Source of the DNA: Rhodococcus sp040643435
GTDB lineage: Bacteria > Actinomycetota > Actinomycetes > Mycobacteriales > Mycobacteriaceae
DNA length: 64,000 nt
Direction of reading: 5' to 3'
Assembly: GCF_040643435.1 (NCBI RefSeq)
Contig: NZ_JBEYUH010000021.1
Span: 1 to 64,000, forward strand
The notes under the pieces are model-generated. The model was given only the letters and a program-made list of their open reading frames with translations, was not told where the DNA came from and made no database searches. Position 1 is the stretch's first letter. Every line of letters begins with the position of its first letter. Of the stretch, positions 33,732 to 41,182 are shown one piece after another. A program made the translations under genes and the position numbers.

Positions 33732-33766
33732 CCGTACATTCGTACGGTCGAGGGCTCGGTTACGGT
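33732..33766 (+). promoter_or_regulatory. TetR gene promoter with inverted-repeat operator
   Basis: CCGTAC-ATTC-GTACGG (33732-33747) is a perfect dyad covering the -35 position. TACGGT (33761-33766) is the -10 box, six bases before the ATG at 33773, so the transcript is probably leaderless. Likely autoregulatory site. Confidence 0.5.
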
Positions 33767-33772
33767 GCATCC

Positions 33773-34357
33773 ATGCGCACGCGCCCCTATGTCACCACCA
33801 GCCCCACCAGGCTTGCTGCAGCACTGCTCGAGGTGGCTGCGCGAAACGGTCTCGACGCCGCGAGCGTGCGTGAGGTCGCGAACGAGGCGGGTGTCTCGAT
33901 CGGGGCGGTACAGCATCATTTCCCCACGAAGGACGAGATGCTCGCGTATTCCTTCCGCACCCTCTCGGACCGTGTGCTGACCCGCCTGACCAACGTCGAT
34001 CCGGACATCGATCCGGCACGCACCTTGTTCTCCGCGCTCAGTCAACTGCTCCCGCTCGACGAGGAGCGGGGCAGCGAGGTCCACGTGATGTCGGCGTTCA
34101 CCGTGCGGGCCATCACCTCCCCCTCCCTGAGCGCCATCCGAACCGCGACGTCGTTCACGATCCGCACGGGCATAGCACGCGTATTGATCCGTGCGGGGAC
34201 GCCCGACGCGGAGACCCGCGCCGCGCTGCTGCTCTCGGCGGCCAACGGGCTCGCGCTCGATGCGGCGGCCGGCCCCGAGCTCTACCCGCGCGAATATCTC
34301 ACCCACGCTCTGCACACCCAGGTCCAGCTCGCTCTCGACGGCGCGGACGCACACTGA
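33773..34357 (+). CDS. TetR-family transcriptional regulator
   Basis: 194 aa. N-terminal helix-turn-helix (about 25-60, VREVANEAGVSIGAVQHHFPTKDEML) is typical of TetR, with a variable helical ligand domain behind. Leaderless ATG start. It probably represses itself and could control the DUF1275 gene upstream or the dehydrogenase/permease pair downstream on the other strand. Ligand unknown. Confidence 0.88.
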   Translation: MRTRPYVTTSPTRLAAALLEVAARNGLDAASVREVANEAGVSIGAVQHHFPTKDEMLAYSFRTLSDRVLTRLTNVDPDIDPARTLFSALSQLLPLDEERGSEVHVMSAFTVRAITSPSLSAIRTATSFTIRTGIARVLIRAGTPDAETRAALLLSAANGLALDAAAGPELYPREYLTHALHTQVQLALDGADAH

Positions 34358-34406
34358 CCCGCGCCCCGTACAGCATTCGGGACGCGGGTCAGGAGGACGC
34401 CGATGA

Positions 34407-35144
34407 TCAGCGGGCGGACCATCCTCCGTCCATCGTGTAGGACGCTCCGGTGACCATCCCCGCCTCGTCCGAGGCGAGCCAGGATACGAGGGAGGCCACC
34501 TCTTCGGGCTCGACGAGCCGGGCGACGGCCTGCTCGGTGAGAAGCACGTCGGACAGCACACGATCTTCCGGAACGGCATGAGCGCGTGCCTGTTCCGCGA
34601 TCTGCCGTTCCACGAGCGGCGTGCGCACGTAACCGGGATTGATGCAGTTGCTCGTCACACCCTGCGGACCGCCCTCGAGAGCGACGACCTTCGAGAGCCC
34701 TTCGAGTCCGTGCTTGGCGGTGACGTAGCCGGCTTTGAAGGCCGACGCCCGTAGTCCGTGAACCGACGAGATGTTCACGATCCGGCCGAAGCCCCGGTCG
34801 TACATGCCGGGCAGGGCGGCCTTCACGAGCAGGAAGGGCGCTTCGACCATCAGGGTCTGGATGCGGCGGAAGTCGGCCAGGGCGAAGTCCTCCACCGGCC
34901 GCACCACCTGGATGCCGGCGTTGTTGACAAGGATGTCGACATCGAACCGGAGTCCGTCGAGCCCGTCGGTGTCGAGCAGGTCCACCCCCCAGGCGACTCC
35001 TCCGATCTCGTGGGCGACGGCCTTCGCGGAAGCTTCGTCGACATCCGCGACGGTCACGTGGACTCCCTGCCGGGCCAGCGCCCGGGCACAGGCGGCGCCG
35101 ATGCCGCCGGCACCACCCGTCACGAGTGCGGTGCGCGCCCTCAT
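34407..35144 (-). CDS. Short-chain dehydrogenase, 3-hydroxybutyrate-dehydrogenase-like
   Basis: 245-aa classical SDR. Cofactor motif TGGAGGIG (9-16), NNAG (74-77), catalytic S126/S127, Y140 and K144 (GYVTAKHG). The spacing and the NCINPGYVRTPLVERQI segment match D-3-hydroxybutyrate dehydrogenases that oxidise 3-hydroxybutyrate to acetoacetate with NAD. Coupled by a 4-nt ATGA overlap to the upstream permease gene, which may import the substrate. The exact substrate is by similarity only. Confidence 0.85.
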   Translation of the reverse strand: MRARTALVTGGAGGIGAACARALARQGVHVTVADVDEASAKAVAHEIGGVAWGVDLLDTDGLDGLRFDVDILVNNAGIQVVRPVEDFALADFRRIQTLMVEAPFLLVKAALPGMYDRGFGRIVNISSVHGLRASAFKAGYVTAKHGLEGLSKVVALEGGPQGVTSNCINPGYVRTPLVERQIAEQARAHAVPEDRVLSDVLLTEQAVARLVEPEEVASLVSWLASDEAGMVTGASYTMDGGWSAR

Positions 35145-36532
35145 GCCGAGACCCTTGTGCCCTCGCCGCCGGCCTTCTCCTGTGCCACGGCCGCCGCGTC
35201 CGCCGCATCGACGTCGCGCAGCGAGATGCCTTTCGTCTCGCGGGCCACGACGACCGCAACGATGGTGATCAGAGACGAGGCGAGCAGGTAGAAGGAGATC
35301 GGAACCGACGAGTCGAAGCGGCTGAGCAGACTCGTCGCGATGATCGGGGCCAGCGAGCCGGCGACGATCGACGTCACCTGGTAGCCAAGAGAGACGCCCG
35401 AGTACCGCATGCGGGTCGGGAACATCTCCGCCATGATCGCGGGCTGACCGGCGTACATGAACGAGTGGAAGACGAGGCCGATCACGATCGCCGAGACGAT
35501 CAGCGCGCTGTTGCCGGTATCCATCAGAGGGAAGGCAAAGAAGCCCCAGGCACCGGCGGTGACGGCACCGACCGCGTAGACGGGCTTGCGACCCAATGTG
35601 TCCGAGAGCCGACCGACCACGGGGATGGCTGCGAAGTGCACGGCGTGCGCGACGAGCATCCACCACAGGATGTGGCTGGTGTCGGCACCGACGACGACCT
35701 TCAGATAGGTGATCGAGAAGGTGACGACGAGGTAGTACATGACGTTCTCTGCGAACCGCAGGCCCATGGCGGTGAACACGCCGCGCGGATAACGCTTGAG
35801 CACCTCGAAGACGTTGAACGAGGTCTCCTTCAGCTTGTCGGCCTCCTTCTGCGCCTCGAGGAAGATCGGGGCATCGGTGACCTTGGTACGGATGTAGTAA
35901 CCGATCAGCACGATGACCGCGGAGAGCCAGAAAGCGACGCGCCAGCCCCACGACAGGAAGGCGGATTCGGGCAGTGTCGTGGTGAGGACGAGCAGCACGA
36001 TCGTCGCGAGGAGATTGCCCATCGGCACGCCGGCCTGCGGCCACGACGCCCAGAACGCGCGCGACCGGTTGGGGCTGTGCTCGGCGACCAGCAGCACAGC
36101 ACCGCCCCACTCCCCGCCGACCGCGAAACCCTGGATGAACCGGAGGGTCACGAGCAGGGCCGGTGCCCAGTACCCGATCGAACCGAAGGTCGGAAGGCAA
36201 CCCATGAGGAAGGTCGCGACTCCGACCATGATGAGGCTGGTCTGCAGCAGTTGCTTGCGTCCGAACCGGTCACCGAAGTGGCCGAAGACGATACCGCCGA
36301 GCGGACGGGCAACGAAGCCCACCGCGTAGGTGACGAAGGCCGCGATGATCGCGTCGAGCTCGTTGCCCCCTTCGGGGAAGAAGACCTTGGCGAAGACGAG
36401 GGTGGCGGCCGTTCCGTAGAGGAAGAACTCGTACCACTCGACGACGGTGCCTGCCATGGACGCGCCGACGACCCTCCGCAACGCCGACGGTGAACTCTCC
36501 GGCTCGTCTGTTCGTGCCTGTTCGACGCTCAT
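35141..36532 (-). CDS. MHS-family MFS permease for an organic acid
   Basis: 463 aa, 12 membrane segments. Metabolite:H+ symporter hallmarks are GTVVEWYEFFLYGTAA at helix 1, GHFGDRFGRKQLLQ and GFAVGGEWGGAVLLVAEH. Relatives carry shikimate, proline/betaine, alpha-ketoglutarate and similar solutes. ATG at 36532 with GGGAGG upstream. Operon with the hydroxybutyrate-dehydrogenase-like gene suggests uptake of a hydroxy acid. Divergent from a LysR gene across 124 nt. Confidence 0.88.
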   Translation of the reverse strand: MSVEQARTDEPESSPSALRRVVGASMAGTVVEWYEFFLYGTAATLVFAKVFFPEGGNELDAIIAAFVTYAVGFVARPLGGIVFGHFGDRFGRKQLLQTSLIMVGVATFLMGCLPTFGSIGYWAPALLVTLRFIQGFAVGGEWGGAVLLVAEHSPNRSRAFWASWPQAGVPMGNLLATIVLLVLTTTLPESAFLSWGWRVAFWLSAVIVLIGYYIRTKVTDAPIFLEAQKEADKLKETSFNVFEVLKRYPRGVFTAMGLRFAENVMYYLVVTFSITYLKVVVGADTSHILWWMLVAHAVHFAAIPVVGRLSDTLGRKPVYAVGAVTAGAWGFFAFPLMDTGNSALIVSAIVIGLVFHSFMYAGQPAIMAEMFPTRMRYSGVSLGYQVTSIVAGSLAPIIATSLLSRFDSSVPISFYLLASSLITIVAVVVARETKGISLRDVDAADAAAVAQEKAGGEGTRVSA

Positions 36533-36577
36533 TGCTGCAACCTCCCGGGACGATGTGTGACGGGGAACACTTGCAAA

Positions 36578-36611
36578 CGCATATGCCGAAGTATGGATGC
36601 GCACATATGCG
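36578..36611. promoter_or_regulatory. Long inverted repeat between permease and lysR genes
   Basis: CGCATATG (36578-36585) and CATATGCG (36604-36611) are perfect mirror arms with an 18-nt spacer; the left arm is part of the palindrome GCATATGC. The position is suited for the divergent LysR regulator. Confidence 0.45.
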
Positions 36612-36656
36612 ACCACAATGACGCGATTCGCACATTCGATCTGCAAGAATGCACAC

Positions 36657-37556
36657 ATGAACGTGCCGTCGGCCGACGACCTGCTCATCCTGCTCGCGGT
36701 CGGGCGCAGCGGCAGGTTCACCAGCGCAGCGGACGACCTCGGCGTCAACCACACCACCGTCTCCCGGAGAATCTCCGCGCTCGAACAAAGCCTCGGCGGA
36801 CGCGTGCTCACACGGTCGGCCGGTGGATGGGAGCTGACCGATCTCGGGCGCGAAGCCCTGAGCGCTGCCGAACACATCGAAGCCGCCGTCGGACGGTTGA
36901 GGAACCCGCACGGGGAGCACCGACTCGAGGGCGTCGTGCGGGTCTCGGCCACCGACGGCTTCAGCGCCTATATCGCTGCGCCCGCAGGCGCCCTCGTCCG
37001 GCAACGTCATCCGGGCATCTCCGTCGAGATCGTCGCCACCACACGACGCGCCTCACAGCAACGGTCCGGCATGGACATCGAGGTGGTTGTGGGAAGACCA
37101 CAGGTGCATCGGGCCGAAGCGCACCGCCTGGCCGATTACCACCTGGGTCTGTATGGCTCGCGCGACTATCTCGCCGCGCATGCCTCCCCGTCGTCGGTTC
37201 GCGACCTGCGCGATCACGCACTCGTGTACTTCATCGACTCGATGCTGCAGGTCGACGAGCTCGACGTCGCGCGCCGCATCGCCCCCGACATGCAGGACTC
37301 GATCAGTTCGACGAACGTGTTCGTGCACGTCGAGGCGACCCGCGCAGCCGGAGGACTCGGGCTGCTGCCGTGTTTCATGGCCGACCGTCACCCCGACCTC
37401 GTCCGGGTGCTGCCCGACGACGTCCAGGCGCGTCTGTCCTACTGGCTGGTCTCCCGCCCCGAGACTTTGCGGCGCCCCGAGGTCGCCGCCGTGGTCTCAG
37501 CTCTACGGGAGGTCGTCCACGCCCAGCGGGCGATGCTCCTCGGGTTCGCTCGATAG
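36657..37556 (+). CDS. LysR-family transcriptional regulator
   Basis: 299 aa. N-terminal helix-turn-helix (about 4-62, FTSAADDLGVNHTTVSRRISALE) and a periplasmic-binding-like effector domain (about 85-295). The ATG at 36657 (MNVPSADDLLIL) fits the family N-terminus; in-frame ATGs upstream overlap the operator. Likely regulates the divergent permease/dehydrogenase pair. Its stop TAG is inside the gluQ -10 box. Confidence 0.87.
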   Translation: MNVPSADDLLILLAVGRSGRFTSAADDLGVNHTTVSRRISALEQSLGGRVLTRSAGGWELTDLGREALSAAEHIEAAVGRLRNPHGEHRLEGVVRVSATDGFSAYIAAPAGALVRQRHPGISVEIVATTRRASQQRSGMDIEVVVGRPQVHRAEAHRLADYHLGLYGSRDYLAAHASPSSVRDLRDHALVYFIDSMLQVDELDVARRIAPDMQDSISSTNVFVHVEATRAAGGLGLLPCFMADRHPDLVRVLPDDVQARLSYWLVSRPETLRRPEVAAVVSALREVVHAQRAMLLGFAR

Positions 37557-37559
37557 AGT
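37554..37559 (+). promoter_or_regulatory. -10 box of a leaderless gluQ promoter
   Basis: TAGAGT, then six bases (GCACGG) and the GTG at 37566. It includes the stop codon of the lysR gene. Confidence 0.45.
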
Positions 37560-37565
37560 GCACGG

Positions 37566-38498
37566 GTGTCACTTTCGGGCGAGGAGGGAGCAGGAGCGGG
37601 GCGATTCGCACCGAGCCCTTCCGGCGATCTGCATCTCGGCAATCTGCGGACCGCTGTGCTGGCGTGGCTGTTCGCGCGGTCGACGAACCGTCGCTTCGTG
37701 GTGCGCGTCGAGGATCTCGACCGAGTGCGCCCCGGCGCGGAGCAGCGCCAGCTCGCCGATCTCGCAGCGATCGGCCTCGATTGGGACGGTCGAGTAGTCC
37801 ACCAGTCCCGGCGTCGCCGCCTGTACGACGAGGCGATCGCTCGTCTGGAGCACGCCGGCCTGACGTACGAGTGCTTCTGCACCCGCCGGGAAATTCTCGA
37901 GGCCACCTCCGCCCCCCACGCTCCTGCGGGCGCGTATCCGGGTACCTGCCGGAACCTCACCGACGAGCAGCGAGCCGAACGTCTGGCCTCCGGCCGCACC
38001 CCTGCGATCCGACTTCGGGCCGACGAGGAGTGGTTCACCGTCCACGACCTGCTGCACGGCGATTTCACGGGCATCGTCGACGATCTCGTGTTGCGCCGTA
38101 ACGACGGAACGCCGGCGTACAACCTCGCCGTCGTCGTGGACGATGCCGAGCAGGGCATCGACCAGGTGGTACGCGGCGACGATCTGCTCACATCCGCCCC
38201 GCGGCAGGCCTACCTCGCCCATCTCCTCGGACTCCCGGAGCCCGTGTACGCGCACGTGTCGCTCGCCCTCAATCACGAGGGAAAGCGGCTGGCCAAGAGG
38301 GACGGCGCGGTGACGCTGGCCGATCAACTCGCGCTCGGTCACACAGCGGCGGACGTGCTCGGCACGATCGCGGTGTCGCTGCGGCTCGCGGACCCCGGTG
38401 AGCCCGTATCGATGGAACTGCTGCTGGACCGCTGGGACCCCACGCGCCTGCCGCGCGATCCGTGGGTGTTCGCGACCACGCCGGAAAGCATCCGATAG
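37566..38498 (+). CDS. gluQ: Glutamyl-queuosine tRNA(Asp) synthetase
   Basis: 310 aa, a truncated GluRS-like enzyme without anticodon-binding domain, as expected for GluQRS. HIGH-type motif PSPSGDLHLGN (17-26), KMSKS-type motif KRLAKR (240-245) and zinc ligands C103, C105, Y124, C128 matching the Escherichia coli enzyme. It attaches glutamate to queuosine in the tRNA-Asp anticodon. Its presence implies that the cell makes or salvages queuosine, in line with yhhQ and tgt 3 kb downstream. Confidence 0.93.
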   Translation: MSLSGEEGAGAGRFAPSPSGDLHLGNLRTAVLAWLFARSTNRRFVVRVEDLDRVRPGAEQRQLADLAAIGLDWDGRVVHQSRRRRLYDEAIARLEHAGLTYECFCTRREILEATSAPHAPAGAYPGTCRNLTDEQRAERLASGRTPAIRLRADEEWFTVHDLLHGDFTGIVDDLVLRRNDGTPAYNLAVVVDDAEQGIDQVVRGDDLLTSAPRQAYLAHLLGLPEPVYAHVSLALNHEGKRLAKRDGAVTLADQLALGHTAADVLGTIAVSLRLADPGEPVSMELLLDRWDPTRLPRDPWVFATTPESIR

Positions 38499-38586
38499 GA
38501 CACGATGCAGACATAGCGCCTACGGATCCGGCGTGCTGCACGTACTGTCTCGGAAGGTGCCCGGTCCCGGAGACGAGAGGCCAGCC

Positions 38587-39507
38587 ATGACCACCGGTGG
38601 TTACGACCCGAACCAGGATCCGAAGAGCCCGGGCGGCACTCCGCCGCCCGGCGGCCATCCGCCGCCCTCGGGTGGTAGTACTCCCCCGCCGGGCAGCTAT
38701 CCCCCGCCACCGGGTAGCTATCCCCCGCCCAGCGGCGATTACCCGCCGACGGGCGGAAACTACCCACCGCCCGGCAGCTATCCACCCCCCGGCAGCTACC
38801 CGCCGCCACCTTCGGGTGGTTATCCACCACCGCCCGGTATCGACGACACCGGCAGTTTCGGCGGCCCGGCCCCTTACCGGTTGAGTGTGGGCGACGCGAT
38901 CTCCTACGGCTGGTCGAAATTCAGCGGGAATGCGGGCGTGTGGATCGTCTTCATGCTCATCGCATTGGTCGTGCAGGCTCTGATCAGCGGCATCTTCAAC
39001 GGATTCGAGATCACGACCGAGACGACAGACTTCACCCTGCTGAGCTTCATCGGGAGCATCGTCTCGGCAATCGTGGGCTATCTGATCCAGGCGGCCTTCG
39101 TGCGTGGCGCCCTGAGCGAGATCGACGGGCAGCGGCCCGCTTTCGGCACCTTCCTCCAACTCGGTCCGATCGGGGCAATCATCCTCGCCGGCCTTCTCGT
39201 GGCCATCGGTACCTCGATCGGTCTGGTTCTGTGCATCCTGCCCGGCCTGGCTTTCGCCTTCTTCACCTGGTGGACGATGCAATTCGTCATCGACCGCAAT
39301 CAGGATGCGATCACCGCGATCAAGTCGAGTATCAACGCCGTCCGGTCGAATGCAGGCACCTTGTTCCTGCTCGCTCTCGCACTGCTGGGCATCAACATCG
39401 TCGGCTTCCTCCTGTGCCTGGTCGGTCTGCTGGTCACCGTGCCGGTCTCGATCATCGCTGTCACTTATGCGTATCGCGTCACCACAGGCGGTCCCGTAGC
39501 CGCCTGA
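38587..39507 (+). CDS. Proline-rich membrane protein, unknown function
   Basis: 306 aa. The first 95 residues are a Pro/Gly/Ser/Tyr-rich low-complexity segment with repeated SYPPP units, and the rest has about five membrane helices (from about 117). ATG at 38587 with GAGAGG upstream. The opening MTTGGYDPNQDPKSPGG resembles the RDD protein that follows (MTTGGYPPPQQDPRTPGG), so the two probably share a cytoplasmic tail function such as protein-protein contact. The catalytic role, if any, is unknown. Confidence 0.75.
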   Translation: MTTGGYDPNQDPKSPGGTPPPGGHPPPSGGSTPPPGSYPPPPGSYPPPSGDYPPTGGNYPPPGSYPPPGSYPPPPSGGYPPPPGIDDTGSFGGPAPYRLSVGDAISYGWSKFSGNAGVWIVFMLIALVVQALISGIFNGFEITTETTDFTLLSFIGSIVSAIVGYLIQAAFVRGALSEIDGQRPAFGTFLQLGPIGAIILAGLLVAIGTSIGLVLCILPGLAFAFFTWWTMQFVIDRNQDAITAIKSSINAVRSNAGTLFLLALALLGINIVGFLLCLVGLLVTVPVSIIAVTYAYRVTTGGPVAA

Positions 39508-39540
39508 TCGGATGCCCGCCCCCGCGGCGGCATGTACCGA

Positions 39541-39569
39541 CGCGCCACGGAAGGCTGTACCGTGGCGCG
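39541..39569 (+). terminator. Hairpin between the two proline-rich membrane protein genes
   Basis: Perfect 10-bp arms CGCGCCACGG (39541-39550) and CCGTGGCGCG (39560-39569) with a 9-nt loop, 33 nt after the upstream stop. Only a short TT follows, so strength is uncertain. Confidence 0.6.
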
Positions 39570-39601
39570 TTGCCATGCCGATCGTGACAAGGGAGACATA
39601 A

Positions 39602-40327
39602 GTGACCACTGGTGGCTATCCACCCCCGCAACAGGACCCCCGGACGCCGGGCGGCTACCCGGGCGGTGCCCCCTCGTACGGCACCAACCCGCCCGACTAC
39701 ACCCAGCAGTTCCCGCAGTACGGCACACCCCAGTACGGAGCACCGGAGAACGGCGCACCCCAGTACGGGGCACCGCAGTACGGCGCACCCCAGTACGGGG
39801 CACCGCAGGGGAATCAGTACGGCGCGCCCTTCGGCGGCCCTCCGGGATTCCCCGGCCCGGATCCGAACTTCGGCGCCGGGACACCCGGCCAGTTGCTGCC
39901 GCGCCTCGGTGCCCGCCTCATCGACGGCCTGATCGTCGGCATCCCGATGGGGATCCTGACCGGCATCATGCTCCTCGCGAGCGGCGGAAGCGGCTTCGTG
40001 GAGTTCTTCATGACGGTCGTCAGCGGTGTCGTCGCCTTCGGTTACTGGACGTACATGGAGTCCACCCAGGGCGCGACCATCGGCAAGAAGATCCTCGGGC
40101 TGTCGGTCGTCGCTCCCGGCGGCGGCAACCCCACCCTCGAGCAGGCCGCCAAGCGCAACGCATTCGTCGCGCTGCAGATCTTCTCCGGCATCCCGCTGCT
40201 GGGCCTGCTCACCACTCTGCTGTCGCTCGCCGCATACGTCGGTATCGCGGTCACCATCGAGCAGGATGCCGACAAGCAGGGTTTCCACGACAAGTTCGCC
40301 GGTGGCACCCGGGTCCGCAAGTCCTGA
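39602..40327 (+). CDS. RDD-domain membrane protein with tandem QYGAP repeats
   Basis: 241 aa. The N-terminal 95 residues are Pro/Gly/Tyr/Gln-rich with six tandem five-residue QYGAP-type repeats, and the RDD domain follows (about 98-235), opening with LPRLGARLIDGLIVGIP, the Arg/Asp signature. About three to four membrane helices. GTG start behind AAGGGAGA. RDD proteins are poorly characterised; some act in ion homeostasis. It stands between a hairpin upstream and a strong terminator downstream. Confidence 0.82.
   Translation: MTTGGYPPPQQDPRTPGGYPGGAPSYGTNPPDYTQQFPQYGTPQYGAPENGAPQYGAPQYGAPQYGAPQGNQYGAPFGGPPGFPGPDPNFGAGTPGQLLPRLGARLIDGLIVGIPMGILTGIMLLASGGSGFVEFFMTVVSGVVAFGYWTYMESTQGATIGKKILGLSVVAPGGGNPTLEQAAKRNAFVALQIFSGIPLLGLLTTLLSLAAYVGIAVTIEQDADKQGFHDKFAGGTRVRKS
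39716..39805 (+). repeat. Six tandem 15-bp coding repeats (QYGAP units)
   Basis: Units of the type CAGTACGGCGCACCC run from 39716 to 39805 with few mismatches, in frame in the RDD gene. Exact multiples of three mean copy number can change without frameshift. Confidence 0.85.
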
Positions 40328-40342
40328 TATCCCGAGCGTTCG

Positions 40343-40369
40343 CGGGCTCCGCCTCCAGGGCGGAGCCCG
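40343..40369 (+). terminator. Terminator of the RDD gene
   Basis: Perfect 11-bp arms CGGGCTCCGCC (40343-40353) and GGCGGAGCCCG (40359-40369), loop TCCAG, 15 nt after the stop. GC-rich with a weak T tract, typical of actinobacteria. Confidence 0.75.
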
Positions 40370-40450
40370 TTCGTCGCATATGGGGTGATTCGCGTCGTAG
40401 AGGGCGTTCACGACTTCGTGATCGCCGCGTGGTGATGTTTGGATGGCCGG

Positions 40451-41182
40451 GTGACCGAGCACGGACCGAACATCTCCCCCGCCCGCTTCGACCACGCAGC
40501 CTTCGCGCGCGTGAGCCGCAGCCCGTACACGGGGATCGTCGTCCTGTTCACCGCGGTACTGATGATCTCCAATATCTCCGCGACGAAGGGCATCGCCTTC
40601 TTCACCGACGCGGAGCTCGGCTTCGGTCCGCTGCAGATCCTGCCGATCATCACCGACGGCGGATTCTTCCTGTTCCCTCTCGCCTACATCCTCGGCGACG
40701 TGCTCAGCGAGGTCTACGGCTTCGCGGCCACCCGTCGGGCGGTCCTCTACGGGTTCGGCGCGGTCGCGCTTTCGGCGCTGTGCTTCTGGCTCACGCAGCA
40801 GCTTCCCCCGGCCGATTTCTACACCGGCCAGGAATCCTTCGAGAACGTGCTCGGGGTGGTGCCCCGGATGTTGCTCGCAGGGCTCGCCGGATATGCGGTC
40901 GGGCAGCTGCTCAACTCGTATGTTCTCGTCCGCATCAAGGAACGCACCCGGGAGAAGTACCTGTGGGCGCGCCTGATCGGATCGACCGTCGTCGGTGAGT
41001 TCGCCGACACCCTCATCTTCTGCTCGATCGCGGCGGGCGTCATCGGGATCACGACGTGGGCCGAGTTCGTCAACTTCGTGCTCGTCGGATTCCTGTGGAA
41101 GACGCTGGTCGAGATCGTGGTGCTCCCGGTGACCTACCGCGTGATCGCATACGTCAAGAAGCGCGAACCGTCCTACGCCTGA
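40451..41182 (+). CDS. yhhQ: Queuosine precursor transporter (YhhQ/QPTR family)
   Basis: 243 aa from the GTG at 40451, about six membrane segments. Family marks are NISATKG near the start, ILGDVLSEVYGF in the middle and AEFVNFVLVGFLWKTLVEI near the end. Imports preQ0, preQ1 or queuine for tRNA modification. A TTG 12 nt upstream is an alternative start, but TTGGAT-N6-GTG looks like a leaderless promoter. The 3' end overlaps the convergent tgt gene by 10 nt, and no queC/D/E/F genes are in the window, which points to salvage. Confidence 0.9.
   Translation: MTEHGPNISPARFDHAAFARVSRSPYTGIVVLFTAVLMISNISATKGIAFFTDAELGFGPLQILPIITDGGFFLFPLAYILGDVLSEVYGFAATRRAVLYGFGAVALSALCFWLTQQLPPADFYTGQESFENVLGVVPRMLLAGLAGYAVGQLLNSYVLVRIKERTREKYLWARLIGSTVVGEFADTLIFCSIAAGVIGITTWAEFVNFVLVGFLWKTLVEIVVLPVTYRVIAYVKKREPSYA

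Noticed and set aside
34407..36200. Apparent 597-aa dehydrogenase fused to an upstream part
   Set aside because: The upstream part is out of frame with the permease that occupies the same DNA; the dehydrogenase starts at 35144 with an ATGA overlap.
39716..39805. Possible CRISPR or other repeat array
   Set aside because: Units are directly adjacent without spacers and are in-frame coding repeats of a proline-rich tail.
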